From Limosilactobacillus sp. (GTDB taxonomy: Bacteria; Bacillota; Bacilli; Lactobacillales; Lactobacillaceae), in the NCBI GenBank assembly GCA_030530845.1, contig JAUMUE010000008.1, forward strand, positions 1-53,799: a stretch of 53,799 nt of DNA. The letters are read 5' to 3'. Under the pieces are notes generated by a model that did no database searches, was not told where the DNA came from, and saw only the letters and a list, made by a program, of their open reading frames with translations. Below are positions 1-9,626 of the stretch, in pieces. A program made the position numbers and the translations under genes. Each line of letters opens with the position of its first letter. The first letter of the stretch is position 1.

Positions 1-18
1 ATAGCGCCTTTTTTAGTA

Positions 19-1317
19 TTACTTGTTGCGGAATGGTACAGCGTTTTCCTTGGTGATCTTAGTAACACCATGCATGTATGGTACTAAGACTTCTGGAATA
101 GTAACTGTTCCATCAGCGTTTTGGTAGTTTTCCAAGATCGCAGCAACAGTCCGACCAACAGCCAAACCAGAACCATTCAATGTGTGAACGTATTGGAGTT
201 GACCATCTTCGTCACGGTATTGAGTGTGCATACGACGAGCTTGGAAGTCGAGACAGTTAGAACAACTAGATACTTCACGGTACTTCTTTTGTGCTGGCAT
301 CCAGAGTTCCAAGTCGTGAGTTTCAGAAGCGGTGAAACTCATGTCACCAGTAGTCAAAGTGATGACGTGGTATGGAATTTCAAGCTTCTTCAAGATGTTT
401 TCTGCGTTTGCAGTCATCTTTTCCAATTCATCCCATGAATCTTGAGGCTTGCAGTACTTAACCATTTCTACCTTGTTGAATTGGTGCATCCGGATCAAAC
501 CACGGGTGTCACGACCGGCAGCACCGGCTTCAGAACGGTAACAAGGAGTCAAAGCAGTAACGTATACTGGCAATTCTTCTGCTGGGATAACTTCGCCACG
601 GTAGTAGTTGGTCAATGGAACTTCAGCAGTTGGGATCAGAGTCATGTCTTCACCGTTAACTTGGTAAACACCTTCCTTGAACTTAGGGAATTGACCAGTA
701 CCGTACATTGAGTCTGCGTTAACAATGTATGGTGGGATAACTTCGGTGTAACCGTCCTTCATGTGTTCATCAAGCATGAAGTTGTATACGGCACGTTCGA
801 GTTGGGCACCCATACCAAGGTAGTAAACGAAGCGGGCACCAGATACCTTACTTGCGCGGTCGAAGTCTAAGATACCGAGTTCTTCACCAATGTCCCAGTG
901 GTGCTTTGGTTCGAAGTCCATTTCACGGATCTGGCCGACCTTGCGAACTTCTACGGCACCGTCTTCAGTCAAGCTAACAGGAACACCTTCGTTTGGCACG
1001 TTTGGAAGGCGGGACATCTTGTCATTGAGCACCTTGTCGTTTTCTTCAACTTCAACGTCCAATTCCTTGATCTTGTCACCAAGTTCACGGGTTTCCTTAA
1101 CAGCATCTTCAGCGGATTCACCGTTCTTCTTAGCTTCACCAATCTTCTTAGATGCGGCGTTACGTTCAGCCTTCATTGCTTCGGTTTGTTGAAGCAATTC
1201 ACGACGCTTTTCATCGAGAGCGATGACTTCATCGATTTCTTCAGCCTTAACACCACGAGTAGCTAACTTTTCCTTGAAAAATTCAGGATCTTGACGAATC
1301 TTCTTAATATCTAACAT
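19..1317 (-). CDS. serS: Seryl-tRNA synthetase
   Basis: Charges tRNA-Ser with serine in the cytoplasm. The 432-residue product has the family's usual length, with an N-terminal charged coiled-coil arm (about residues 25-100) that grips the tRNA variable arm. The class II catalytic core follows: motif 2 is seen as [20 protein letters not shown] and motif 3 as [11 protein letters not shown] near the C terminus. I chose the ATG at 1317 (MLDIKK) because AGGAGG lies 8 bases upstream; the frame stays open a further ten codons into the leader. The gene is monocistronic as far as can be seen and sits behind a T-box leader, so expression should rise when uncharged tRNA-Ser accumulates. Its own terminator would lie outside the window. 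Confidence 0.97.
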   Translation of the reverse strand: MLDIKKIRQDPEFFKEKLATRGVKAEEIDEVIALDEKRRELLQQTEAMKAERNAASKKIGEAKKNGESAEDAVKETRELGDKIKELDVEVEENDKVLNDKMSRLPNVPNEGVPVSLTEDGAVEVRKVGQIREMDFEPKHHWDIGEELGILDFDRASKVSGARFVYYLGMGAQLERAVYNFMLDEHMKDGYTEVIPPYIVNADSMYGTGQFPKFKEGVYQVNGEDMTLIPTAEVPLTNYYRGEVIPAEELPVYVTALTPCYRSEAGAAGRDTRGLIRMHQFNKVEMVKYCKPQDSWDELEKMTANAENILKKLEIPYHVITLTTGDMSFTASETHDLELWMPAQKKYREVSSCSNCLDFQARRMHTQYRDEDGQLQYVHTLNGSGLAVGRTVAAILENYQNADGTVTIPEVLVPYMHGVTKITKENAVPFRNK

Positions 1318-1344
1318 CGTATATCCTCCTAACAAATAAAGAGC

Positions 1345-1562
1345 CATTCCATCCTCAATCTATTGGGACGAAATGGCTCTTGTTCCGCGGTACCACCCAA
1401 GTTTGACAAATAATTGTCACCCTCGTGATGTATAACGGTCATCAGCCGTGCGGAATTACCCGCCCACATAATTAACTGCACCGGAGTTTCGGTCAACTGC
1501 TTACACCAACCGCAGTCTCTCTTGACGACCTACTTGAAATGCATCCGTGTTTCATATTTGCA
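1345..1562 (-). promoter_or_regulatory. T-box riboswitch upstream of serS
   Basis: Read on the minus strand, the leader contains the T-box core TGGGTGGTACCGCGG (1385-1399), the sequence that pairs with the free NCCA end of uncharged tRNA. An intrinsic terminator of AGAGCCATT and AATGGCTCT arms follows (about 1342-1382), then a T-rich stretch. An AGAGA/GA motif of stem I lies near 1516-1525. A UCC serine codon near 1486 is a candidate specifier, but I have not modelled the specifier loop. Known role of the class: antitermination of aminoacyl-tRNA synthetase genes by cognate uncharged tRNA. Confidence 0.93.
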
Positions 1563-1565
1563 CTT

Positions 1566-1594
1566 ATAATATTACATTAATCTAATTTTGGCAA
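1566..1594 (-). promoter_or_regulatory. Promoter of serS T-box transcript
   Basis: On the minus strand TTGCCA (1589-1594) and TATTAT (1566-1571) are separated by 17 bases, placing the start of transcription just before the T-box leader. Confidence 0.6.
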
Positions 1595-1622
1595 TCCTAA
1601 TTTTAATCTTTTTCAAAATAAA

Positions 1623-1654
1623 ACGGCATCCCCTGTCAACCAAGGGATTACCGT
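1623..1654 (-). terminator. Terminator downstream of apbE
   Basis: Inverted repeat ACGGTAATCCCT / AGGGGATGCCGT (minus strand) followed by TTTTATTTTG, directly after the apbE stop codon. It separates the flavin cassette from serS. Confidence 0.8.
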
Positions 1655-2581
1655 CTATTTGAAGTTTACTTTTTCGATTGTTTCGTCATTGTGAACTAAG
1701 ACAGCGCCGTAATTGCCTTCTTGTTTGGCCCAATCATCAATCGGTGCGCCATTGAAGAAGATGCGCTTGGCTTCGATCTCGCCCATCACGGATTGCTCCG
1801 TAAAGACGGTCACACTACTGAGGTCCGTGTCGAGCGGATAACCCGTCCGTGGATCGAGCAGGTGGTGGTATCGCTTGCCGTCCTTGATCAAGAAACGCTC
1901 ATAGATACCCGACGTGACTGCGGAACATGCCGGATGAATCACCGTCTCCAGGTTCTCTCCCCGCTTTAATTGCGGATCCTGGACACCAATGATCCACTGT
2001 CCGTCTTCGCGCCGTGGTGAGTCACCGACGAAGAGGAGATTACCTCCGAGGTCGATAATTCCCGCTGGTACGCCCGCTTCGATCCAGAAATCACGGATAC
2101 GGTCAGCGATGTAACCCTTGGCAATACCACCCAAGTCGAGCTCCATCCCCGCCTCTTCCAGAAATACCGTCCGGCTCTCGTCATTAAGCAGGACCTTGTA
2201 AGGATCGATCAGCTTCATCCGTTCCTTAATCTCGGCATCACTAGGCACGTGCGCACCATCAAAACCGATCTTCCAGAGCTTCACCAGTGGTCCAATCAGC
2301 GCATTAAAGCCAAAGTTTTCCCGACTGTACTTCACCGCCAACTTGATCAAGTCATAGGTCGACTGTGAAACGATCTTCGGGATTTGGCCGGCAGCCTTAT
2401 TGACCGACATAACCTCGGATTCAGGCCGGTTCACCGTCAAACGGTCCTCGAATTCATCGATCATCCGCGTGGTCTTGCTGAGGAGTGGGAAATAGCGATC
2501 GCCGTAAATTGTCAGCGTGATCCGTGTCCCCAGAGCCCGGTGAATCATAATATGTTTTTGCGTCATTAATTCACTTGCCAT
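1655..2581 (-). CDS. apbE: FAD:protein FMN transferase, cytosolic ApbE type
   Basis: ApbE enzymes cleave FAD and attach FMN by a phosphoester bond to a Thr or Ser in target proteins, with Mg2+. Family marks seen: DLGGIAKGYIAD (149-160), IDLGGN (176-181), TSGIYERF (223-230) and RYHHLLDPRTGYP (237-249), the last holding the conserved His. The 308-residue protein has no signal peptide and no lipobox, so it should act in the cytoplasm, unlike the exported ApbE lipoproteins. The region after the core reads SVMGEIEAKRIF where many relatives have an Asp before GE; whether this affects metal binding is unclear. It starts 8 bases after the stop of the reductase upstream, which suggests translational coupling; an alternative ATG lies at 2566. 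The upstream gene product carries candidate target motifs, making it the likely substrate. Confidence 0.93.
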   Translation of the reverse strand: MASELMTQKHIMIHRALGTRITLTIYGDRYFPLLSKTTRMIDEFEDRLTVNRPESEVMSVNKAAGQIPKIVSQSTYDLIKLAVKYSRENFGFNALIGPLVKLWKIGFDGAHVPSDAEIKERMKLIDPYKVLLNDESRTVFLEEAGMELDLGGIAKGYIADRIRDFWIEAGVPAGIIDLGGNLLFVGDSPRREDGQWIIGVQDPQLKRGENLETVIHPACSAVTSGIYERFLIKDGKRYHHLLDPRTGYPLDTDLSSVTVFTEQSVMGEIEAKRIFFNGAPIDDWAKQEGNYGAVLVHNDETIEKVNFK

Positions 2582-2589
2582 AAGCGTAA

Positions 2590-3831
2590 TTAGTTTTCAG
2601 AAGCACCAGTTGTTGCGTCAGCAGTTTCGTCGTCAGCGTCAACACTGCCACTTTCAGAAGCGCCAGTAGATGCATCAGTAGTATCGTCTTCTGCAACGGC
2701 ACTAAATGCTGGAGCGACTGGTTCTGAAGAGGTTTGTTCTGCTGGTTCTGATTCGGATTCAGATGCACCAGTTGAAGCATCGGCTACTGGAGCGTCGTCG
2801 TTGTCTTCAAATACAGGTGCTGCTGGCATGTCAGCTGGTTTTTCACCCCAGGCGTTGTTTTCGAACAAGGCGAGGATGAATTCTACGCTACCAGTGAACT
2901 TGATGGTACCGAGGTAGTGACCGTCAATGTCGCGCAGAGCGTAGTATTGGATCAAAACACGTTCGCCATTCAGCCATACTGGGCGGTTCACGATGTCTTC
3001 TTCGCCGCTACGGAAGCTGTTGATGATCTTCATCACACCAGGAACGGACTTTGGTGAGTGCACTTGTGAAACTGGTTCGTTAAGTGATGCCAAAGAGTGT
3101 TCTTGCAGGCGGTGCTTGTTGTCAGAGAACCATGCAAAACGGTCAGAACTATCTACCAAGTCGATTTCAAATGGGATAGTGCTGAAGATTTGTTGTACTT
3201 CCCGTAAGCTCATGCGACCTGTTGGGAAATTAATGTATGCGTCTGAAATAGTAGGGCGTTTGTAAGCCATCTTGTCTCCTCCCTCGAAGTTCTTAAATAC
3301 TTGGATGTATTCGATAAAGTTAGTAAAGCTATCTTCTAAATTGTCACGCATTTCGTCGTTGATCAAGCGACCGTCCTTAGAAAATACACGGCTCGCACCA
3401 CCGATCAAGACTTCATGTCCTGGCAAGAGATTAGCATCGCAGTCCGGAGAAATCAAGATTTGGCGCATTTGAACTTGTGAACGTGCGGAAGCTTGACGAC
3501 CGTATGAAACACCGACAACCATACATGGCTTGTGCTTTAATACTTCGGTCTTGTATGACAACCATTCTGTCGCACTCTTCAAAGCTGCTGGGATACCGTG
3601 ATCGTATTCAGGAGTTGAGAATACGACACCGTCAGCTTCCTTGACCTTTTGCTTTAAGTTCCATACCTCAGTTTGTTCGGACAATGGCACGTCCACGCTG
3701 AAGGCAGGGAGCTTGCTGATTTCGTATACTTCGATATCAGCCATTTGATTAAAGTGCTTCTTCATGTAGTGGAGCAAAATTCGGTTATATGAGAAATTGG
3801 CGTTTGTACCAACTAAAGCCAGAATTTTCAT
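2590..3831 (-). CDS. NADPH-dependent FMN reductase fused to PAS/DUF438-like domain and flavinylation-motif tail
   Basis: Three parts can be read in this 413-residue protein. Residues 1-185 form a flavodoxin-fold NAD(P)H:FMN reductase (GTNANFSYNRILL near the N terminus; STPEYDHGIPAALKSATEWL at 72-91). Residues about 188-325 resemble the C-terminal PAS domain of DUF438 proteins (HSPKSVPGVMKIINSF at 258-273), a domain linked to haem or redox sensing in relatives. Residues 335-413 are a disordered acidic Ala/Ser/Glu/Asp-rich tail. The tail holds D351-ASTGA-S357, D386-ASTGA-S392 and D405-ATTGA-S411, each fitting the ApbE consensus Dxx(S/T)(G/S)A(S/T), where the last residue receives FMN. No FMN_bind domain is visible. 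The start overlaps the stop of the upstream reductase by one base (TAATG), and apbE follows after 8 bases. Inference: a soluble multi-flavin electron carrier; substrate and partner unknown. Confidence 0.85.
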   Translation of the reverse strand: MKILALVGTNANFSYNRILLHYMKKHFNQMADIEVYEISKLPAFSVDVPLSEQTEVWNLKQKVKEADGVVFSTPEYDHGIPAALKSATEWLSYKTEVLKHKPCMVVGVSYGRQASARSQVQMRQILISPDCDANLLPGHEVLIGGASRVFSKDGRLINDEMRDNLEDSFTNFIEYIQVFKNFEGGDKMAYKRPTISDAYINFPTGRMSLREVQQIFSTIPFEIDLVDSSDRFAWFSDNKHRLQEHSLASLNEPVSQVHSPKSVPGVMKIINSFRSGEEDIVNRPVWLNGERVLIQYYALRDIDGHYLGTIKFTGSVEFILALFENNAWGEKPADMPAAPVFEDNDDAPVADASTGASESESEPAEQTSSEPVAPAFSAVAEDDTTDASTGASESGSVDADDETADATTGASEN

Positions 3832-4409
3832 TACTTATCCTCTGCCTCCTTCTTCTTTGCGACCATGCCGTTGATAGCTTCAGCGTATAACTTAAAGCCA
3901 TCGATGCACTTGTTTAAGAACTTGACGGACATCTCGTCAGTCACATTACCTTCTTCGTCAATGATGTGAGCAACATCACTCATGAAGAATTCGCCACCTT
4001 GGTATACGTGGGCGTTGACACCTGGTGAAATCAGGATATCACGTAATTGGACTTGGGAACGGGAAGACCCTTGTTCGTGGGTAGAAGCACCGATGATCAA
4101 TACGGGCTTGTCTTCGAGTGGGTGTAACTCGTATGACAGCCATTCAACCACGCTCTTCAAAGCGGATGTGATTGAGTGGTTGTATTCAGGGCTGGCGATA
4201 ATAACTGCATCTGCAGCAGCCACGCGCCGGTCGATATCTGCGACGACTTCTGGAGTGTTACCCTTAAAGTTTTCGTTGAACATTGGTACCTTGCGGATAT
4301 CAATAACGTCAACTTCATCAGTATCCTTCAGATCTCTTGCGATAAACTCTAACAACATGCGGTTATAGGAGTGATTGGCATTGGATCCTGAAATTGCGGC
4401 AATCTTCAT
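3831..4409 (-). CDS. NADPH-dependent FMN reductase (flavodoxin-like)
   Basis: A 192-residue single-domain flavodoxin-like reductase that would bind FMN and pass hydride from NAD(P)H to flavins, quinones or other acceptors. Motifs seen: GSNANHSYNRMLLEF at the N terminus (phosphate-binding loop) and SPEYNHSITSALKSVVEWLSYE, the loop that packs against the isoalloxazine ring. It is a clear paralogue of the N-terminal domain of the next gene, with SRSQVQLRDILISPG matching ARSQVQMRQILISPD. The two genes probably arose by tandem duplication, one copy gaining the PAS domain and tail. It is first in the cassette and is translationally coupled to the fusion gene. A good ribosome-binding site (AAGGAAGTG) precedes the ATG. 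Confidence 0.88.
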   Translation of the reverse strand: MKIAAISGSNANHSYNRMLLEFIARDLKDTDEVDVIDIRKVPMFNENFKGNTPEVVADIDRRVAAADAVIIASPEYNHSITSALKSVVEWLSYELHPLEDKPVLIIGASTHEQGSSRSQVQLRDILISPGVNAHVYQGGEFFMSDVAHIIDEEGNVTDEMSVKFLNKCIDGFKLYAEAINGMVAKKKEAEDK

Positions 4410-4461
4410 TTTTTCACTTCCTTATTTACTTATGCAATATTTCACATAGTCATTTTACTAT

Positions 4462-4486
4462 ATTTTGGGACTATATACACCAAAAT
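4462..4486. promoter_or_regulatory. Candidate operator of the flavin cassette
   Basis: Inverted repeat ATTTTGG...CCAAAAT with an 11-base AT-rich spacer, in the likely promoter region about 55-75 bases upstream of the first reductase gene and between divergent genes. No regulator can be assigned; the call rests only on symmetry and position. Confidence 0.35.
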
Positions 4487-4628
4487 CGCCATATTTATCA
4501 TTAATATTTTATTTTTTAATAGCTTTCCAAAGGTTCACTTATGTCATTTGTTCAATACTTACCAAGCGAAATTTACCATCCAGATGTGCTAAAATGGAAG
4601 GACATCAATAATTGAACGGAGAAATAAG

Positions 4629-6020
4629 ATGGTAAAAGAAAAAACTACAGAAGGTGTTGAAGTAAATATCGGCGATCGCTTCCCACTGACAATCCGTCGT
4701 CTCGGAGTCAACGGTAGCGGGATCGGCTATTACAAGCACAAGGTCTGTTTCGTACCAGGTGCACTTCCTGGAGAAATCGTGGTCGCTGAAGCAACGCGGA
4801 TTCTTCCCCGTTTCTTAGAAGCTAAGATACACCGGATCCGCAAGCGTAGTAAGCACCGTGTGACACCTAAAGACTCATACGCAGACGTGGCTGGTGGTTT
4901 TGAACTCGCCAACCTCGCCTATCCGCAACAATTGGCCTTCAAGCGTCAGGTCGTCCTCGATAGCCTCGAGAAATTCCAACCATATGGATACCGCAACTAT
5001 GACGTCCGCAAGACCATCGCTGCACCAGAAGAATACTACTACCGCAACAAGGCCCAGTTCCAAGTGCGGATGGTCGATGGACACGTCGCTGCGGGTCTGT
5101 ACAAGCCAAATAGTCACGACCTCGTTGACATGCAAGAGTGTGCGGTTCAAATGCCACGAACGATGAAAGTGGTCCGTGCAGTGGTCAAAATGATTGAAGA
5201 GCTCGCTATCCCCGTATACAATGAGGAGATCAACAGTGGTATCATTAAGACCATCGTGGTGCGTGAATCCTGGACGACCGGCGAGATCCAACTGACTTTT
5301 ATCACCAACACGCCAAAGCTGATACACAAGCGTCAATTGCTCGAAATGATCGAAGCGCAATTGCCAGAAGTCGTGTCCGTGATGCAAAACGTCAATCCCG
5401 GCGACACTCCATTGGTCTGGGGTGATGAAATGATCCACCTTGCTGGCAAGGAAACGATCACCGAAAGCCTGATGGGACTGGATTTCGAATTGTCCGCCCG
5501 CTCATTCTTGCAGCTGAATCCGGAACAAACCGAGGTGCTGTACGAACTGGCTTCTGAAGCACTCGAACTGGACGAAAACGACACGCTGATCGATGCTTAC
5601 GCCGGCATCGGTACAATCGGTCTGTCACTCGCCTCACGCGTCAAGGAAGTCCGCGGTATGGAAGTGATTCCCGAGGCGGTCGATGATGCAAATAAAAATG
5701 CGAAATTAAACGGGATCGAGAACGCCCACTATGAAGTTGGTAAGGCCGAAGAAATCATGCCAAAGTGGCTCGACGAAGGCCTGAAATTCGACGCACTGGT
5801 TGTCGATCCGCCTCGTGCAGGATTGGACGACGAATTGATCAAGCAAATCCTCAAGGTAAAGCCACGCAAATTCGCCTATGTCTCATGTAGCATGGCCTCA
5901 CTTGCGCGGAACCTGCGTCGCCTCACCAGCGTTTACCACGTTGACTACATCCAACCAATCGATATGATGCCCCAAACTGCCCGCTGTGAAGCTGTTGTCA
6001 AGCTGTCACTGCGTCGGTAA
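4629..6020 (+). CDS. rlmCD: 23S rRNA (uracil-5-)-methyltransferase, RlmCD/RumA family
   Basis: Uses S-adenosylmethionine to methylate C5 of uridine in 23S rRNA. Order of parts: TRAM RNA-binding domain (about 12-75), central RNA-binding region, then a Rossmann methyltransferase domain. DAYAGIGTIGLSLA forms the SAM loop and VVDPPRAGLD is the family's DPPR motif. The nucleophile C420 lies in YVSCSMASLARNL, with E455 in a CEAVV motif near the end. The family usually reads SCNPATLARDL, so the two residues after the Cys (Ser-Met) are unusual. The four N-terminal Fe-S cysteines of E. coli RlmD are absent, as in the single enzyme of Gram-positives that modifies two sites. 463 residues is a normal length. 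A GGAG site precedes the ATG; the small membrane gene downstream starts 26 bases after the stop. Confidence 0.92.
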   Translation: MVKEKTTEGVEVNIGDRFPLTIRRLGVNGSGIGYYKHKVCFVPGALPGEIVVAEATRILPRFLEAKIHRIRKRSKHRVTPKDSYADVAGGFELANLAYPQQLAFKRQVVLDSLEKFQPYGYRNYDVRKTIAAPEEYYYRNKAQFQVRMVDGHVAAGLYKPNSHDLVDMQECAVQMPRTMKVVRAVVKMIEELAIPVYNEEINSGIIKTIVVRESWTTGEIQLTFITNTPKLIHKRQLLEMIEAQLPEVVSVMQNVNPGDTPLVWGDEMIHLAGKETITESLMGLDFELSARSFLQLNPEQTEVLYELASEALELDENDTLIDAYAGIGTIGLSLASRVKEVRGMEVIPEAVDDANKNAKLNGIENAHYEVGKAEEIMPKWLDEGLKFDALVVDPPRAGLDDELIKQILKVKPRKFAYVSCSMASLARNLRRLTSVYHVDYIQPIDMMPQTARCEAVVKLSLRR

Positions 6021-6046
6021 ATCTATAAGAAAGAAGTGAAAGAGAG

Positions 6047-6448
6047 ATGCAAAACCCTTTTGGCAACAATAACAATGATGACCAAAATCCGTTTAACTTA
6101 AACAATCTCCCTCTGCCACCAAATTACGCGAAAATCGTTAACGACCAAGGTGACATCCGAATCTCAAAAGTCGGAATTTCTTGGACAACACTGTGGTTTG
6201 GCCCACTGCCAGCCCTGTTCCGTGGCGATTACTACAATTTCATCTTGATGATCGTCTTAGATATGGATTATGTGCTGGTCGCAATGTTCTTCGGTCTCAA
6301 CTGGATGATCGAATTCCCATGGCCATCACTGTTCTTCGCCTTCTTCTACAACATGATGTTCTTCAGACATTCATTCAGAAAAGGTTACCGCCCCGCCGAT
6401 GAACGGTCACGGCAGATTTTGATGAACTCCAGATATTGGAAAGAATAA
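6047..6448 (+). CDS. Small membrane protein, DUF2628-like
   Basis: A 133-residue protein of unknown function. The N-terminal 25 residues are Asn- and Pro-rich and probably disordered. The centre (about 45-115) holds hydrophobic segments with SWTTLWFGPLPALFRGDYYNF, a pattern I associate with DUF2628/HrgC-like membrane proteins (SWxxxxFGxxxxLFRGD). The C terminus is hydrophilic and basic (FRKGYRPADERSRQ). Likely two or three membrane passes, with the small tail in the cytoplasm. It lies 26 bases downstream of the rRNA methyltransferase and ahead of a strong terminator, so it is probably co-transcribed, but no functional link is evident. Confidence 0.7.
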   Translation: MQNPFGNNNNDDQNPFNLNNLPLPPNYAKIVNDQGDIRISKVGISWTTLWFGPLPALFRGDYYNFILMIVLDMDYVLVAMFFGLNWMIEFPWPSLFFAFFYNMMFFRHSFRKGYRPADERSRQILMNSRYWKE

Positions 6449-6450
6449 TA

Positions 6451-6490
6451 AATAGCCCTGCAGGCATTGTGCTTGCGGGGCTATTTTTGT
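6451..6490. terminator. Bidirectional terminator between convergent genes
   Basis: AATAGCCC...GGGCTATT stem with internal TGCAGGC/GCTTGCG pairing followed by TTTTTGTG on the plus strand, and T-rich sequence on the minus strand. It serves the methyltransferase operon and pyrR. Confidence 0.8.
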
Positions 6491-6499
6491 GCTTTCGCT

Positions 6500-7140
<641 letters not shown>

Positions 7141-7158
7141 AAAGGGATATTTTATATT

Positions 7159-7187
7159 ATTCTAATTGCCATTCACTAGGCTGTCAA
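7159..7187 (-). promoter_or_regulatory. Promoter of pyrR
   Basis: Consensus TTGACA (7182-7187) and TAGAAT (7159-7164) on the minus strand, spacer 17 bases, about 20 bases before the PyrR-binding element. Confidence 0.8.
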
Positions 7188-7190
7188 ATC

Positions 7191-7991
7191 TTAGTTAGTG
7201 AAACTGCTCATGATGGATGAAACTTGTGAAGATACAGAATCCCAAATCTTGTTGAAACCTGATTCTTGCTTCAAGCTGTCGACAGCACTCAAACCATTTT
7301 CAGGAGATTCACGGACCTTTTCAATGGTATTCGTGATTTGCGTTGTGCTTTCACGAGTAGTGTTGTTGTTAGTTTGTGTTTGGAGTTGTGAAGTGCTTTG
7401 TGAAACTTGGTCGAGACGACGATTAAGGGCTTCACGGTCATGGTCACGTTGGTATTGCTTTACGGCACCACGCAATTCAGCGACCTGTGTAGCCAGCTTT
7501 TGGTTATCACTGCTCAGCTTGTCGATGCTGCTGGAGTTGTTGCTGATTTGACTGCTTTGTTCAGAGTTGTTGTCAGCTTGTTCTTGTTGTGCGCGGTTGT
7601 GAGCAGTAATTCCCCACCATGTCAAAATCAATACGATCACAGCGAGGAGAATGTAAATCCACTTGCGGTTCTTCTTGCCGTTCTTGTTCTTCTTAGCCAT
7701 ATCACTGGCCCCCTTTTGATCATCGAGTTTCACGCCCTTTGCGACATTAATCGTGGCGTTTTCTTGAACCGATTTTCCGGTCGAATCCATCACGGACATC
7801 ATCACAGGGTAGTGTCCGACCGTATCAACATCCACTTGAGTCATGTTGACAACGACCTTGCTTGTTAAATCTTCGCCGTTGCTTCCAGTTGCAGTCACGC
7901 CAAGCATTTGAATCAAAGTAGCTTGATCCATTTCCTTATGCAGTGGCCAATCCAAGTTGCGGCGGTTAGTAGTAATTTGTAACTTATTCAT
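7191..7991 (-). CDS. Unknown single-pass membrane protein with Ig-like N-terminal domain and coiled coil
   Basis: 266 residues, function not recognised. Residues about 25-92 look like one bacterial Ig-like/cadherin-type repeat of the kind seen in surface proteins (GEDLTSKVVVN...VDTVGHYPVMMSVMDSTGKS). A very basic stretch (KKNKNGKKNRK, about 100-110) precedes one transmembrane segment (IYILLAVIVLILTWWGI). The rest is a Gln/Asn/Ser-rich region with heptad-like periodicity (KLSSDNQKLATQVAELRGAVKQY, DREALNRRLDQV), suggesting a coiled coil, ending in a small hydrophobic tail. By the positive-inside rule the N terminus stays in the cytoplasm and the coiled coil faces outward, which would leave an Ig-like domain inside. 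A shorter protein starting at the Met near residue 99 is possible. It is monocistronic, downstream of the purA terminator. Confidence 0.75.
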   Translation of the reverse strand: MNKLQITTNRRNLDWPLHKEMDQATLIQMLGVTATGSNGEDLTSKVVVNMTQVDVDTVGHYPVMMSVMDSTGKSVQENATINVAKGVKLDDQKGASDMAKKNKNGKKNRKWIYILLAVIVLILTWWGITAHNRAQQEQADNNSEQSSQISNNSSSIDKLSSDNQKLATQVAELRGAVKQYQRDHDREALNRRLDQVSQSTSQLQTQTNNNTTRESTTQITNTIEKVRESPENGLSAVDSLKQESGFNKIWDSVSSQVSSIMSSFTN

Positions 7992-8116
7992 CGTAATTAC
8001 TCCATATCAAAAATTTACATTATTATTTTACGCTATTATTTGATCAAAATAAAAGGTCTATACAATTTTACGGGTGGGATTTAAGGCAATCTTCAAACAA
8101 TCCTACCTAACCCCAA

Positions 8117-8153
8117 AAAAGCTCCCCAAATCATTCCGATTTGAGGAGCTTTT
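8117..8153. terminator. Terminator downstream of purA
   Basis: Near-perfect 16-base inverted repeat AAAAGCTCCCCAAATC / GATTTGAGGAGCTTTT with flanking A and T runs, just after the purA stop. Confidence 0.88.
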
Positions 8154-8166
8154 ACTATATCTGATT

Positions 8167-9465
<1,299 letters not shown>

Positions 9466-9515
9466 TTAACTTTCACCTCATCAAGAATATTCGTAAAAGA
9501 CGTTTTTACTTCACT

Positions 9516-9544
9516 ATATTAATTGATTTACGAACATTCGTCAA
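9516..9544 (-). promoter_or_regulatory. Promoter of purA with operator in the spacer
   Basis: Minus-strand TTGACG (9539-9544) and TAATAT (9516-9521), spacer 17. The palindrome ACGAACATTCGT (9530-9541) lies in the spacer and overlaps the -35, a position fit for repression. Confidence 0.65.
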
Positions 9545-9597
9545 TGATATAATCGAACTATTTTCTGACACCCCTTTGAAATTGTACGATTTTATTG

Positions 9598-9626
9598 TTG
9601 ACGGAAATTTTATTATAGTGCATAAT
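9598..9626 (+). promoter_or_regulatory. Promoter of guaC
   Basis: TTGACG (9598-9603) and CATAAT (9621-9626) with a 17-base spacer, 35 bases before the guaC ATG. Confidence 0.6.

Noticed and set aside
4875-5438. A 187-codon open frame on the minus strand.
   Set aside because: Lies entirely antisense to the well-supported rRNA methyltransferase, with no family motif.
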